This document shows positions 20,076 through 31,960 of a stretch of 64,000 nucleotides of DNA, in pieces. Within the stretch, counting starts at the first letter, position 1; each line of letters begins with the position of its first letter. This DNA is from Blasia pusilla (Eukaryota; Marchantiophyta; Marchantiopsida; Blasiales). The notes under the pieces were generated by a model. That model was not told the DNA's origin. It saw only the letters and a program-made list of their open reading frames with translations, and made no database searches. Where the stretch lies: NCBI GenBank assembly GCA_050084515.1, contig CM114275.1, positions 27,900,001-27,964,000 on the forward strand, given 5' to 3'. Position numbers and translations under genes: made by a program.

Positions 20076-20525
20076 TTTTTTTAGGATTCTCAACATCCCC
20101 TTCTTATTATGCACCACTCATGTGGACGTCCCCCTCGTATGAGGAAAAGCCTAGATTGATCGTCTCGATTTAGACGTTGCATCAATCATAAGAATATGAA
20201 AGTGATGGTTTATAGAGTAACATTATTAGGATGATTTGATCCTATCTTGCATCGGATTATGGGGCATCTTGATGCAGGATAAGATTAGATAGACAAACTT
20301 TTTCTATAAATAGAAATGAAGAAAATAGGCCAAAAAACCCTAGCTTCTCGACTAGTAATATAGTCTAAAAGCTGCAATGCTAGTGTACACTTGTATGTCG
20401 AGTTTTCTCCATGTTTAGGTTCCATCAAAACTCTACTATAAGTGCACGAACACACTAGTTTACGTTGCACTGCAAGATTTGTGATATTATTTAATGATTT
20501 ATTTACATTCTATTTTCTCACATAC
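20076..20525 (+). mobile_element. Second LTR-like block, diverged copy of 5541-5944
   Basis: Collinear with the LTR-like insertion in copy A: GATTCTCA-CATC start, CCTCGTATGAGG, AAGCCTAGATTGAT, CAAAAAACCCTAG, TGTATGTCGAGTT, AGGTTCCATC and a TTTCTCACAT end. A possible TATA-like CTATAAATAG lies near 20305. It is followed directly by a methyltransferase fragment, as in copy A. Confidence 0.65.
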
Positions 20526-21150
20526 TCGTGGTGTTAGGTTTGGACTAGGTGGATGCCATCCACTTGGTGATTCCACATTGGCCATGTTTCTAGGATAAGT
20601 TGCTTGTTGGATAAGGGGGTGGCTTAGGAGACTCTAGATCTAGGTTATTTTGGGAGATGGTGTGGATCTAGCTTAGGATATCTATAACAACCTCAATCTT
20701 GTTCTCTTGGATATATTCTAAAAAATATATCATAATTGGATGATCCTCGAGTATTGGTAGTGATGAGTGACATTGAGTGTACACCAAGTTTGTGCATGGA
20801 TAAGATAAGAGATGTTTTTGGATGCAATGAACGTGGGTTAGTGAGCACATCGACCTTATTTATGGTGAACAAACTTGGCCATGCCAAGTTGTTGGAGGAT
20901 TCTATTTTGGATCTGACCCTTTGATCATAAGCAATGCAATATAATGATTAACTCCATTCATAATGGTTAGTATGGTAAGCCTCCTACGATCACTTATACT
21001 CATTTTAGTGAGTTTTCCCGCCTCCCATATTTAGAGAGGGTTTATGTGGCTTGATTTGGAATGATCACACATAACAATCGATGAAACCCACCTTTAACAA
21101 GCGAGAGCATGCAATGGAATTTTCCATAGGTGTGTCGATAATATCCCCAT
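20526..21150 (+). pseudogene. Degenerate DNMT fragment of the gypsy family (copy D)
   Basis: Aligns with 6235-6900 of copy A: the TTTTGGGAGATG-TG-GGATCT segment, a GTAGTGATGAGTG segment, GTTGGAGGATTCTATTTTGGATCTG, GTGAGTTTTCCCGCCTCC and GAGAGCATGCAATGGAATTT all have counterparts in order. The catalytic Pro-Cys-Gln region is lost and no long frame survives. No RT or gag follows, so it is an isolated fragment. Confidence 0.65.
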
Positions 21151-22914
21151 TTTTTTACGGGTCTCAACATAATGTAATAATATAAAATTTAGAATTTCAA
21201 GTTGTCAAACATCTCTCCATTTGATACTTGTTTAGGTCTTTATCCATTTAAAAATTAGTTTGCAATTAGTTCTTTTAAAATTTTCCATTCCAATATTCTT
21301 CCATTGATTTTTTTTAATCCATCTTGGAGGGAAAATAAAATCACCTTTTGGAATGCATTTAAAAATGTGGTCAAAGATTAAGACAAGGGGGGTGAAGAGG
21401 AGGATAGTTGGAGGAGAATTTCTTTCCAAATGAGAGGCGTAATTTCTATTCAACGAAAAGGTGGAGATGAAATTTAAGAAAAAAAAACTCAAATGAATAC
21501 TCAAAAGCTGGAAACGTTAACTACGAAACTTCTAGAAAACAGAAGTGATGAATCCAAACTAGTACAACAATCATGCAGACACTTTTATCCACACGTCCTT
21601 TCGAAAAAAATCCGAAATTATCTAAAAAAATTAAAAATAAAATCATCTAACAATCCCAGGATCGATTAATTCACATTTTTTCACTACCATAACGAGACTA
21701 ATCCAGATCAAATGACTAGCTAAACGCAACGGAGGAAGGGTCGTCAGGACAGCGCGAATAGGAGAGGAAGTTGCTGTTGTTCGTTGGTCGGGCCCACGGG
21801 CAACAACGAATCCTTTTCGCTTCATGTCGAAACTTTCGACGATCATCATCCGTATCTGCTATGATGATCGTCTGCCACCCTCCAGTTCGCGTATGAGGAA
21901 ATGGGTCGAGGCTCGTACGGGGGAGAAATCGCTGGGAGCCCCAGTCACCTCATGCGACAGATCGATGGGCACCAGGAGCCGGTGGTCGATCACGCACATG
22001 GTGTGGCGGTGATTGCATGGATTCTTCAATTGTAGTGAGCCGTGCGAATCTAGGATCTAGGAACTCCGCTGACGAACGTTTGCGTTGGTCAGGGGAGTTC
22101 CGAATCCTCCCCCTCCCCTTCATTCTTGAATGAATCATTCCTGAATGACACGGGCGAGGAATGGATATGACGGCTCGCCACAGCGAAGATCTATCTTTCT
22201 GTGGGTTGGAGCAGGTGACAGAAGGTTCCGGTGCAAGATTGTCCGCATTCCTGTTTGCAGCGCGGTGCTTTCCATGAATCCACACTGCCGAGATACGCTG
22301 GAAATCTTCTGCTGGATTCAAAATTGCGTTCCTTCATTTCAGTACCAACTTCAGCTGGTTCGCATGAATTTCGGACCAGAAAGTCCAATGTGTAGGGTTC
22401 CTTGAACTATCTCCTCGCAGCAACGTTACATGAAGAAGATTTTCGATCTATGGAACCCGCCAGCTTTAAAGTGTCACTACCTACCTCGAGCCCCGAACCA
22501 GGTGAAGGTCTAAGTTAATATTGAGTGAGCTAAGGCTAGTGTTCGATGGGTGGAACGAGTGTTTCCACCTTGAGCAGTGTGTCGTGACGGCAACCGGAAC
22601 ATGGAAGAGCAAGCGACTCAGCGATTCGGAGGACACGAGAAGCTCCGACCCGCATTGCAGCTAATGACATCGAATAGATATGAGGTTCTTTTCAAGGATA
22701 ATGGAAGGCGAGGATAGTCTTCATGAAGCTGTTGTACGTAAGGCCAACTGTCTGGATCGTTGCTTCTTGCAAGTTTATGAACAGTCGTCTACCCTGCACA
22801 AAGGAATAAGGTTAACTGTCAGATGTGAACCCTCGAACTTCAAAGTGCTCAGTGAATGCTTCCTGGACAAGGCGCTGCACTCGAAGCTCAGTATTGAGCT
22901 GCGAGTGCAGCTCT
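21151..22914. other. Interval without recognised genes
   Basis: AT-rich to about 21650, then more balanced in composition. Short open frames on both strands (for example 21950-22321 minus, 22145-22405 plus) overlap each other and show no motif. A compact hairpin at 22877-22908 (GCACTCG...CGAGTGC with an inner AGCTCA/TGAGCT stem) is the only structure seen. Confidence 0.4.
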
Positions 22915-23217
22915 GATAATATGATTCATTTGAGAATCGTTCTTCGGTAATAGAGCCCACCAAACAACTACTATCCTCTAGCCAAGATTCAACTCAGTCC
23001 GTGTGACACGATTCTTCTGCATTTCTGCGTTCGGTCTTGATCCTTTTACGTCCTCGGGCTTCGTGCACCTGGAAGGAAGTATGCGGTGATAGTTCTTAGT
23101 CGCTTCATCCATGTGGTCTCTGAGGGTGTAGGTACTGGCGTACATCTCCGAGTACGCGAGCAGTTTGTTTGGAGGGCTCCATTACAGAAGGACGATTTTC
23201 AAATGAATCATATTATC
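22915..23217. repeat. Inverted repeat, about 54-bp arms, about 194-bp spacer
   Basis: 22915-22968 and 23163-23217 are reverse complements with roughly eight mismatches (shared core TTCAAATGAATCATATTAT on the plus strand of the right arm). It could be a small foldback element or an old inverted duplication. Confidence 0.75.
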
Positions 23218-24499
23218 CAGGTGAGATAAATTTGACCCGATTTAAAGAGCAAACGCACTCGCCTCGCATGCGTCCATGTATCTTCACCCAAGATCTCATC
23301 TTTTGGAGACTTCATTGGCGGGAGGAGGAGAGTGAGCATCATGATCGGCAGGGAAGAAGGCGAAAACATGAAGAAACGTACTTCTATGATACCCACGAAG
23401 TACTAGCAGATAAAAACTTCCGATCCAGTTTCTACAAATAGATGATAAGGAACCTCAGCGAGTGAGTGAATCAGTTCAAGTTCAGTAAGTGAGCAAATTG
23501 ATGCAGCACCGATGGAAGTCCGAAAGCAAGCAGGCGCAAAGGATGGAAAGAAAAACATGTGAGGCTGAGCTCCAAAAGGTAGACGACACCGGGATACGTG
23601 ATACCAGGTCACCAGGAGCACTTCCTACCCACTATAAGCTCAAGCACCTCCCATCAAGATCTCAACAAGTGGACTTGTTACCACTCACTTCGATATCAGC
23701 AAACAGACATGAGAAATCGAAGAACGTACCTTCCACACAACTCTGCATAAGTGAAAGTAGTATCCAGTCTTTGCAGAGACTAGATTATCGAGGTGTGGAT
23801 GATGGATGTATGTAAGACGAGAAGCCCTCATAAAATCCAAAGGCTCAGCTCAAAGTTTGGGTTGAAGTAAATCTTAGAACCTTCCTAGACTTGGTTTATG
23901 ATCCGGGACAGCTCTTCTGGTATGTGGACGCCAGAGAGTTATCGGACTTGATTTTCCACTCTACAGGATGTCTAAAGATTTACGGAATCTTTTCCTGATG
24001 GCATTCCATTCGGCGAGTGACTTCACTTCTACCTTTCGAGCTTTCTTCTCTTCGGTTCTCCCTGAGGGAGATTCGGTTTCAGTGAAAGCAGAGTTTTCTT
24101 TTCCCCCTACCTTTATTAATCCGGGAGCATATTCAATAACCACAGGAGTCGAGCACTAGAGTGCTCTCTCTCAAGCATGCATCATCATCCAAGATCTCAT
24201 GTCAACCTTCAGTAGGTGTTCGAACTGCCACCTCTGGACCTAGAGGATTTTAATCTAGAGAGAGAGAATGAATGAATGAAAAGATTTATCGACCACGGGG
24301 ATCCAGAGGCAAGTGGGACTTAATTCGCGAATTTCACGGTACTTGGACAAGAAAAAGCTTCAACGGCGCGGGCCCAAGAGATCCTTTGTGCGAGGTGATG
24401 ATCCTCCCTAGCTTTCACACTACACCTATGCAAGAAAACCACAAATGCAAGAACTTATGCAAGAACTTAGCCACACTGAACTCGGTCCTATTTAGTCAT
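23218..24499. other. Interval without recognised genes
   Basis: Short overlapping frames on both strands, none with a family motif. Two short TGAATGAATGAA runs occur near 24265. I could not support a gene or element here. Confidence 0.4.
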
Positions 24500-26020
24500 G
24501 AACCCAGAGACCGAGAGAGAGACTGCTCCGGTTAGGTAGTGCCTGTCGTAGCTTTGCGACAGTAGACTGGTTGGACGGTGCGAGAAATTTGGATGGCTGT
24601 GGAGAGACGAAGAAGTGAAGAATGCAGACACTCTCAAATAGTGTGAGTGCTGTCCATACATATAGCGTTGGTGCGGAGGGAGGTAGAGAGAGAGAGATAG
24701 AGAGGAGAAGATGGTGGACACGACGACCCAAGACTGCCATGTTCCGCTTCACAGAGAAACAGCGAGACAGGGTACCTACACAGGAGAATTGTATGACAGC
24801 CTTGCAACCGTACATCCCGCGGCCTCGTTCAACGGAGAGAGAACCTGGATTTGTTCGATTTATCGTCAGCGGGGGGATCCAAGATATTCATTGGAAGAGT
24901 GGGGAGAGACCGGACACATAAAATACTACTTGTCGTGATCTAGGACCAGAGAGCCAGACTTGTGGCTCCGCTCCGTGGACGGCGCTTGCGTCTGGAATGG
25001 TTGCAGGAGGGAAAAGCAGGGAAAGTAGAAAGAAAATGAGAGAAGAGAGGCTGTTTCATGTTGTAGTCGTCACCGCGTATGAGAGAAGTTATAAATCAGT
25101 CTTGGACGGATGCCGATGGGTGCCGCAAGAAGAAATGAAGAATGTACATGAGAGGACAGAGGAAATGTACTCATAAAGAAGTAAAGCACGCGTGCCTGTC
25201 ACAGTCTCGGACAGATGGGTGCAGGCGGAAATACTGAGTTCCTATATGAGGATGGTTAGATAGAGAGAGAGACTGTGCAAATAAAGTAGTGCTTGCGACC
25301 ACAGACCCCGCCCCGCGCCATGGTTGGCCGGTGGCTGTAAGAGAGAGGAAGAAGTGAAGGAGGTGCCATGGGGGAGGGAGACACTCTCATATAGCGGGAG
25401 TGCTAACCGTGCAACGTGATGGTACTGAGCTTCCAAGTGTCAATCAACCACACCATCCACTTTACCTCATCGGGATCCCCGATATACATTACTTCCCAGT
25501 GCAGTAGAGAGAGAGAAAGTGTCCTAATTAAGTACTGCCTGTCGTAGCCTTGCGACCATAGACCCCGCTTGGACCGCTTTGAGACTGGGATGAGAGAACA
25601 ATTACAGTTTCCTGCCAGCGTCTCGGACGGATGGGTGCAGGAGGAACAGTGTGCGGCCTGGAGAGGGGGAGGCCGTAAAGAATTAATAAACACGTGTGAG
25701 ATACACGTGGATAGTCTAAACGACGAGAAAAAAAACGACGCTGATGTGTAGAGCCCATAACAAGTGTAAGAGTTCCGTGCGAAGATAGAGAGAAAGAATC
25801 CTCTTAAAGTGATAGTCACATTTAAAAGTCTTGGACGGATGGTTGCAGGCGCAAAAACAAGTGTAAAGGGGAGAGAGAAAGGTGGAGCCTGTATTCACTC
25901 ATTAAGTAGGACGTGTCGTAGGCTCGTGCGGAGTATACACGGAAAGAGAGAGGAGAGAGAAAATCGTAATAAAATATTAGTGCCTGCCATAGACTTAGAA
26001 GACGGGTGAAGGATAGCGCG
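24500..26020. repeat. Cluster of degenerate interspersed repeat units
   Basis: A core motif like AGTAGTGCCTGTCGTAGCCT, continuing TTGCGACCATAGACC, recurs near 24536, 25286, 25532 and 25905. A second motif like TCTCGGACGGATGGGTGCAG recurs near 25104, 25204, 25621 and 25831, and a GACACTCTCA-ATAG-G-GAGTGCT segment near 24628 and 25378. Most units begin with a GA-rich run. Related copies lie at 19540-19700 (+) and inverted at about 36535-36575. Confidence 0.7.
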
Positions 26021-26139
26021 CAAGAGTAACGGTTTGGCAGAATTCTTCTACGAGTTAATATTGCGAACACAGAGCTATGATCGGCTATCTCAAGACACCC
26101 TGCAATGCAGATCTCCCCAGAGGCACCCCACACACACTA

Positions 26140-26252
26140 GACCTAGGGAACTCCAACCCACCAACCACCAAATTCGGAAAACCAAAAGGCAGTCCAGGAC
26201 TTTCAGTGCTTCTCACTTTTCAAGGTGAGCGCTCGCTCTACTGAGCTACATT
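26140..26252 (-). other. tRNA-like sequence overlapping the end of the MORN gene
   Basis: On the minus strand, bases 26252-26225 read GGGAATGTAGCTCAGTAGAGC and onward, like the 5' half of a tRNA with an A-box (TAGCTCAGT). A CTCAC/GTGAG stem follows. A weak B-box-like GGTTGGAGTTCC lies near 26150. It does not fold as a complete tRNA, so it may be a tRNA-derived SINE fragment or chance. Confidence 0.3.
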
Positions 26253-29200
26253 CCCATGCATGTTACTTCGGAACTACCCAATTTTGGGAAAAGGAGAAGA
26301 ACGAAATCAGAACGGGGAAACACCATTTCGGAATCGGGATCCAGTCGAGCAAGCAGAATCAGTCTGCGAATCTGCACCCTATTGACCATCGAGCGTCGAT
26401 AATAACCAGGAGACAACTTATCGAATGCTAACCGCAATGCCTGCATTTGTTGAGGCGTCAAACTTCCATTGTGCTCCATAACCTGTGAAAGAAAGATCAT
26501 GCATGAAAAGCAATTCTCAACTTGTATGACGATCGATGCATCTACGTCCAGTCATTATGCGACTTCTGGTGCTACATCCCCCTCCCCATCACACTAGGAC
26601 ACGAAATCCCTTCACGTGAAATTGAGATTCGGATGCAACTGTCAGCAAGGTCGCATCGTATTTCCGAATCGGAGTCTGTTACGCAATCCTTGTCACAGGG
26701 CGAAGGAAATCATTTTCATGAAAGAGCTGGAGTTTTGGGGAGGATTTGGTAATTACAACTTTAGGGTCCGGGGGTTCTTTCAGCGCTCCTCTTTTAAGGT
26801 CAATCCTGTGCTGTCGCCTTGCACACGCATGAGGATAGTATGACAATTCAGGGTTTCGTAATTCCATCAATGGAAGCTGCGAGAACAAATCAAACGACAA
26901 TTCGGCGAATGAGTCTTTCATACCTGCGAGGAAAGAACCCTCAAAACACAACTTGGAGCTGGAGAGTACATCGTGTAATAAAGCACTAGAAACATGACCT
27001 GAGGAGTCCTGATTGGTTACCTAGCAGGGATGCTCCACACTTGAACGCACAGGGATACAGTCAGTTCAGCCGATTTACTAGCCTCAAACTGGATGTCGAT
27101 ACTAACAGAACTTGGAAAGCCATCAGCAGGAAATCGGGAATTTTAGATCGATCAATGGCATGATAATGCAAAAGGTGAGTACAGTTGATGGACAAGGGAA
27201 TTTGTAAGCTCTGCAAGGATTTGATGGAAAAGTGGATGAATGTAGTCAGAGAGTACAGTCGATTTTCCAGCATCGAACTGGATCTCGACGAGAGCAAACT
27301 TTGCGCAGACATGAGCAGAAAACCGGCTTGGAGAACCGGGAATTCTAAAATAGGTAAATGGCAAGATAGTGCGAGAGATGAGGACATTTGATGAGATGAT
27401 GGGGATTGCAAGCAGCCTCGTCCACACCTGTAACTGTTCCTCGGGGAGAGACTCGGGAAGCTGATCTTTGACGTTACACCAATCAGGTGCAGTTCCTTTC
27501 AGAGAATCGTACTCCGCCTTAGTGATGTTGGTAGCATTACCACAGACAGGATCGTCACCCACCCACTCGCCCTCGTACTTCCGGCACTTACTGGGCCAGT
27601 AATACGCGCCCCATCCGTCACGATCATCCTTGCACCAAGCACCCTTGTAAAAGCCACCATCCTTGTAGTACTGCAAAGAGGACGCCCAATCGCATTGCCA
27701 CCAGCTTCAGGGACGCCCACAAATCAAGAGCTACAACTTATACCGACGCATTCTAAGACGGTAATATGTTGAGGCACGCCTCAGAGTACTTGGAATGTTC
27801 TGGTAGAACGATTGGCTACTACTCTAATACATTACAGGCGTGCAAAACGGAAGCTCTTGCGAAGATTCAGAACTGAACTTGAACGTGCAAGCGTGGTGGC
27901 AAACTTCCGCGATTCTTTGTGATCCATGGATATCCCTTAGGATAGGATTGTAGCTAGGGTTGTATGTCTACTGGTGCTGATTTGAGTGGCAGTACGAATT
28001 TGGCTGTGCATGTTCCCGGAATGCCAACATATTCACGAAGGAATTGATAAATGTGCACAGAATGTACAGAGATACGAAGACTGACTCCAACTCTCAACCG
28101 AGCATTCTGAGTCGTTTTTGCTTTCTCACGTTTCAATGTGCGCTTCTGAACTGCTATCAGTACCGAAAGAAATCTCTAGGGCAGGCGGAGTGTAAAACAA
28201 ATCACTTCTATCGAACGGTCGAGTGACGCCTTTGAAAAAAACGTCAAGCCATGAAGAGTATAGTCAATTAGGGATGGCCATTTATCACGGACAACTTTCT
28301 GGTGTCAGGGAAGACCGGAAGAGAGAGAGAGGAGAAAGTTACGCTGGTGCCAAGACCGTGCCTGCGACCCTTAAACCACTCGCCATCGTAGACAGTTCCG
28401 TCGAGGTAATGCATGGCTCCGCGCCCATGACGTTCTCCCTCTTTGAAATGCCCTCGATATTCCTGTGCCTTCCAGACTTCAGTCCACTACAGTCCGCTAC
28501 AAGCTCTGTTGCAATGATGTGGAAGATTTCTACGTGATGGTTTTGCATGCACGACTTCTGAATGCGGAGAGGAACTTGTCAATTGGCAGCATGCGAGTTG
28601 GTCAGCGATCGGAATGTTGTTGCTATGGTCTGATCTGGACCTAAACTCGCTAGTTGGGAAGACCGACGAAGGTAGTTTCACAGTTTGGGTGCGCCCCTTT
28701 ACAGTGACTACTTGTACATGCAGAGGGAGGGAAATGAGACCATCGTCTACAGGAGGCGATCGGAAGACTTTTTCATCATTCTAACCGTAATTCGGTGGTG
28801 TGGTGTCGCTCACGAGGTTTTCCTCTTCTTTCGTGTGCTGATCGAGAGAACGAGCGAGGGGGAAGTGGAACCCTAATGGTTCGTTCGTCCTCCAGACATG
28901 CTCTTGAATTTGGTGTGCTTGACGACGACTTTTCTCCTCACGGGTGAATGTGGAATCAGGCTGCTGAATTCCCCGCTCTTCAATTCCGGATCTAGATTAC
29001 ACATAGAACTTCCCAATCCGATGAAACTAAACAAACTCTAGGGGAGTGAGCGCAACGGGCGGCGGATTCTAAATTGAAAGAAGGCGGAGTGTAGAAGTAC
29101 CTACCTGCCCATTCGTGTAGAACATGCGCCCGTATCCGGTCTTGGCACCGTACTCCCAGTCGCCCTCATAGAGAAGATGGCGAAAATCGGGAGTTCTGGC

Positions 29201-30007
29201 GTTGGTGGACGGCGTCCAGTGCTGGCCGTGGCCATGCGGAAGGCCTCCCAGCACATCCCCCACATACTTACCCTCCAAGCATCCATGCAGCAGCATATGG
29301 CCCTTCTCATCGTGGAATTCCGTGGCCGCCAATCGCGGCTGCACTCGTTTGAAAGGTCTGATGCCTGCGGATTTGTGGTCGCGCAGGGCTCGCTGCACGA
29401 GTTCCAGCCCCGGCGGTTGAATATCCGCATGGAAGGAGGACGGGGGGCATGCAACGGAGAGCTTGCGCCGCCTCACGATCTTCTTTCCCACCTCGATGTC
29501 GGCGTCCACGGTGGGCATACCCGAGTACTCGGAATCGTTGCCCTCATCCGAACTTCTGGGGGAGCCGAGGGACACGGACGGAGGAGCCACAGAGGAAGCT
29601 TGAGATGTAATGTTTGGAGCGGAGACGGGAGCCGATCGATCGATGGCAAGCGATGGATCGAAGGCAACAGTGGGCCTCGCGTGTGGGGATGTCGAGGGGC
29701 TTGGAGTCCCATCCCCAGCAACGGTAGAAGCCGGAGCACCTGCCATCGATGGGTACTCCCCGCTTTCATCCACATAGTAATTATACTGCTCTCCAGGTGC
29801 AGAGGAAAATTTCTCATGAGCATCGATTTCCCGATCAAGATACTCGACCTCCGTTTCATCTTGCGGATATCCTTCGGAATCAGGGTCCGCGCCAGATGTC
29901 CCCAACAACGAAGCCTCCTCCTCCTCTACATACGAGTCAGCCGTTTCAGCGACCGAAACGGCTGCATCGTTTGCGGGTGAGGGGGCACTGCCCTCCATAG
30001 CCAACAC
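26246..30007 (-). CDS. MORN-repeat protein, four exons
   Basis: Exons on the minus strand: 30007-29105, 28462-28343, 27670-27428 and 26482-26246. All three introns begin GT, end AG and fall between codons, giving about 500 residues. Residues 1-205 are acidic and Ser/Pro-rich with no fold signal. A basic patch (KKIVRRRK) lies near 175-182. Six MORN-type repeats follow from about residue 247: KYVGDVLGGLPHGHG, YEGDWEYGAKTGYG, YRGHFKEGERHGRG, YDGEWFKGRRHGLG, YKGAWCKDDRDGWG and YEGEWVGDDPVCG. The last exon gives a helical tail (SLTPQQMQALRLAF, then RRLILLARLDPDSE). A second ATG three codons in (29998) has a better context. MORN repeats bind membranes or act as scaffolds, including in flagellar radial spokes. 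The specific role here is not known. Confidence 0.75.
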
Positions 30008-31960
30008 ACTGGAGGTGCGAGATTGCCTGATTGATCGATTTGCATTGTAAACCGGCCAAAGGCGTTATAACCCCATCCCTTGGTCTCGGTGCCCGATGGA
30101 TGGCCGGTACACCCTGCGCCTCTCCCTGATATCTCGCGAGTCATTTGATGCTGGGATTCTTTCATTCTTCGTTCCACTTAGTTTGTCGCAGTGGATCGAC
30201 AGTTGAACCACGTACGCCAATTGAGCGCATTCCACTTTCCCAGCCTTCATACTCGATCGATGACGACTATCGTAAGTCGATAATTCCTTCTGTGATGCTT
30301 CACGCGGTGACGATTTTGCCCACGGAGCTCCCAAGCATTCACAGGTTTGAAAAGAGGGAATTCTTACTCGTCTACGAAATGATCTCATCCGAAAGTGCTT
30401 TCGGATGAGCTCGTGAGGGGTAGCCGTGGGCATGTTCCTGAAACACAAAACGCAAACAGGTTTTGTCACAACGATGCTACCGTGGCCCGATGCGCTTGGG
30501 TACCCACTTTCTTGCAGAACCCGCGGAAATTGCATTTGGGGATTTCCATTACGTCTTCTCACACAAGTAACAATTCACAGTCAGTGAAGTCCCGGCGGTC
30601 CCCGACTAGCAAGGTCACCGTACCGGACGGAAGACAGGGTGGTGACATAACTCACATGTGGAGGTCTGTTGTTCGGGGCGCTTCACGTCACGCGCCAAGG
30701 GAACAGCGCGGTCCCACTGTAAGCAGGACCACATTCATGACTGGGGCGTTTGCTTCGGTGGGGCGGTCTCTCTCGGATCGACGCAACAGGGTTTCGGGAT
30801 TCGGTGTGTTGGCTCGAGCCGCTCGAGTCAGAGCAGCCCGACAGGAGCGTTGTTCCTGAGCAAGAGAACTCTCTCATTCCCGCATGCATCATCATGTCCA
30901 CAATCGTACGTTGGTACGGTGGTACCCGCTATAGGACCGTGACAAGCATGACAAGCTTGAAGTTGCGAGACGTGCAATCAATCGCGGTGCTGCGTTCCCC
31001 AGTTGCAGTGTTCGTAGGTCAAAAGTATGAGTTACGGTGCACTTGAGATGCGTGCACTCTGTATGAAGCACGAAGCCTCTGTACATGTTCTGTAGATTTT
31101 AGATTTTTCGCAATGCTGCTATTCGAAGTCCAGATCCGATCCTATACTATCCCATCTCAGTCCAAAAGGCGATGCGCGAACTAGAGATCCATTAGATTCC
31201 ATCCTTGGGAGAAATCCATCCACAATGCATGGAGAAAAAACTGCCTTGTCTCTTGTCATTACACGAGACAGATAGAATCCTACACTCGAAAGAAACGAGA
31301 CATTTCGTTTCTCCTATTGTTGGCTGTTCATCATCATCGTACGTCAAGATCGTAGTCAAACAGATTCCGACGCGTTCCGTATTCCCCGAACAGTTACCGT
31401 TCATCTCAATACATGACTTTCTCCCCGTATTTCAAACGTATGACTTCGTTCAAGCTTCCCCCTACCTCGTTGGTAAGTAGAACGATCTATCTCCCGAATC
31501 TGCCTCGTATTCCTAACCACAATGACTGCTCGCCGTCCGCTCCGTCTCATGGCGTTCGTTCAAGCTTCCGTTCGGGGCTTTCAACTATACGGAAAGATTC
31601 CCCGGTTGGATCAGCTTCCTGTTCACAATGACCATTTACCGGACCCACACCCCGATTGGTTCATACCCTTTTTCAGCGGGACTACTCACTGCCCAGTGTG
31701 CAGTACTGCAATCGCAGTAATGTCTCGGGAAAGTCTCCGCGCAACTGGGTGCGTTTCAAACGCAGCGAAGAACGTACCATTCATGCGTGGATCTACGCAA
31801 ATCCTGGAACTTTTTCGTTGGGACTAACAAAATGGAGTTCTTAATGACGATCGGCGGAAGTTGGCTTGTACGTGAAACTGGAAGTCCTCTTCACACTCAG
31901 GGACTATGGCTCGGAATGGTGTATATAGGAATTTCCCCTGAACATACGCAGTAATTCAGA
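30008..31960. other. Upstream region of the MORN gene and unassigned sequence
   Basis: Should contain the promoter of the minus-strand gene. I see no clear TATA box. Overlapping frames (30065-30562 minus, 30395-30859 plus, 31522-31827 plus) show no recognised domain. The style of 30.6-32.1 kb differs from the neighbouring AT-rich sequence, so an organelle-derived insert was considered but could not be shown. Confidence 0.35.

Noticed and set aside
29177-29980. 267-codon plus-strand frame opposite the MORN gene
   Set aside because: It is the antisense shadow of exon 1, whose minus-strand frame has MORN motifs and matches the splice sites.
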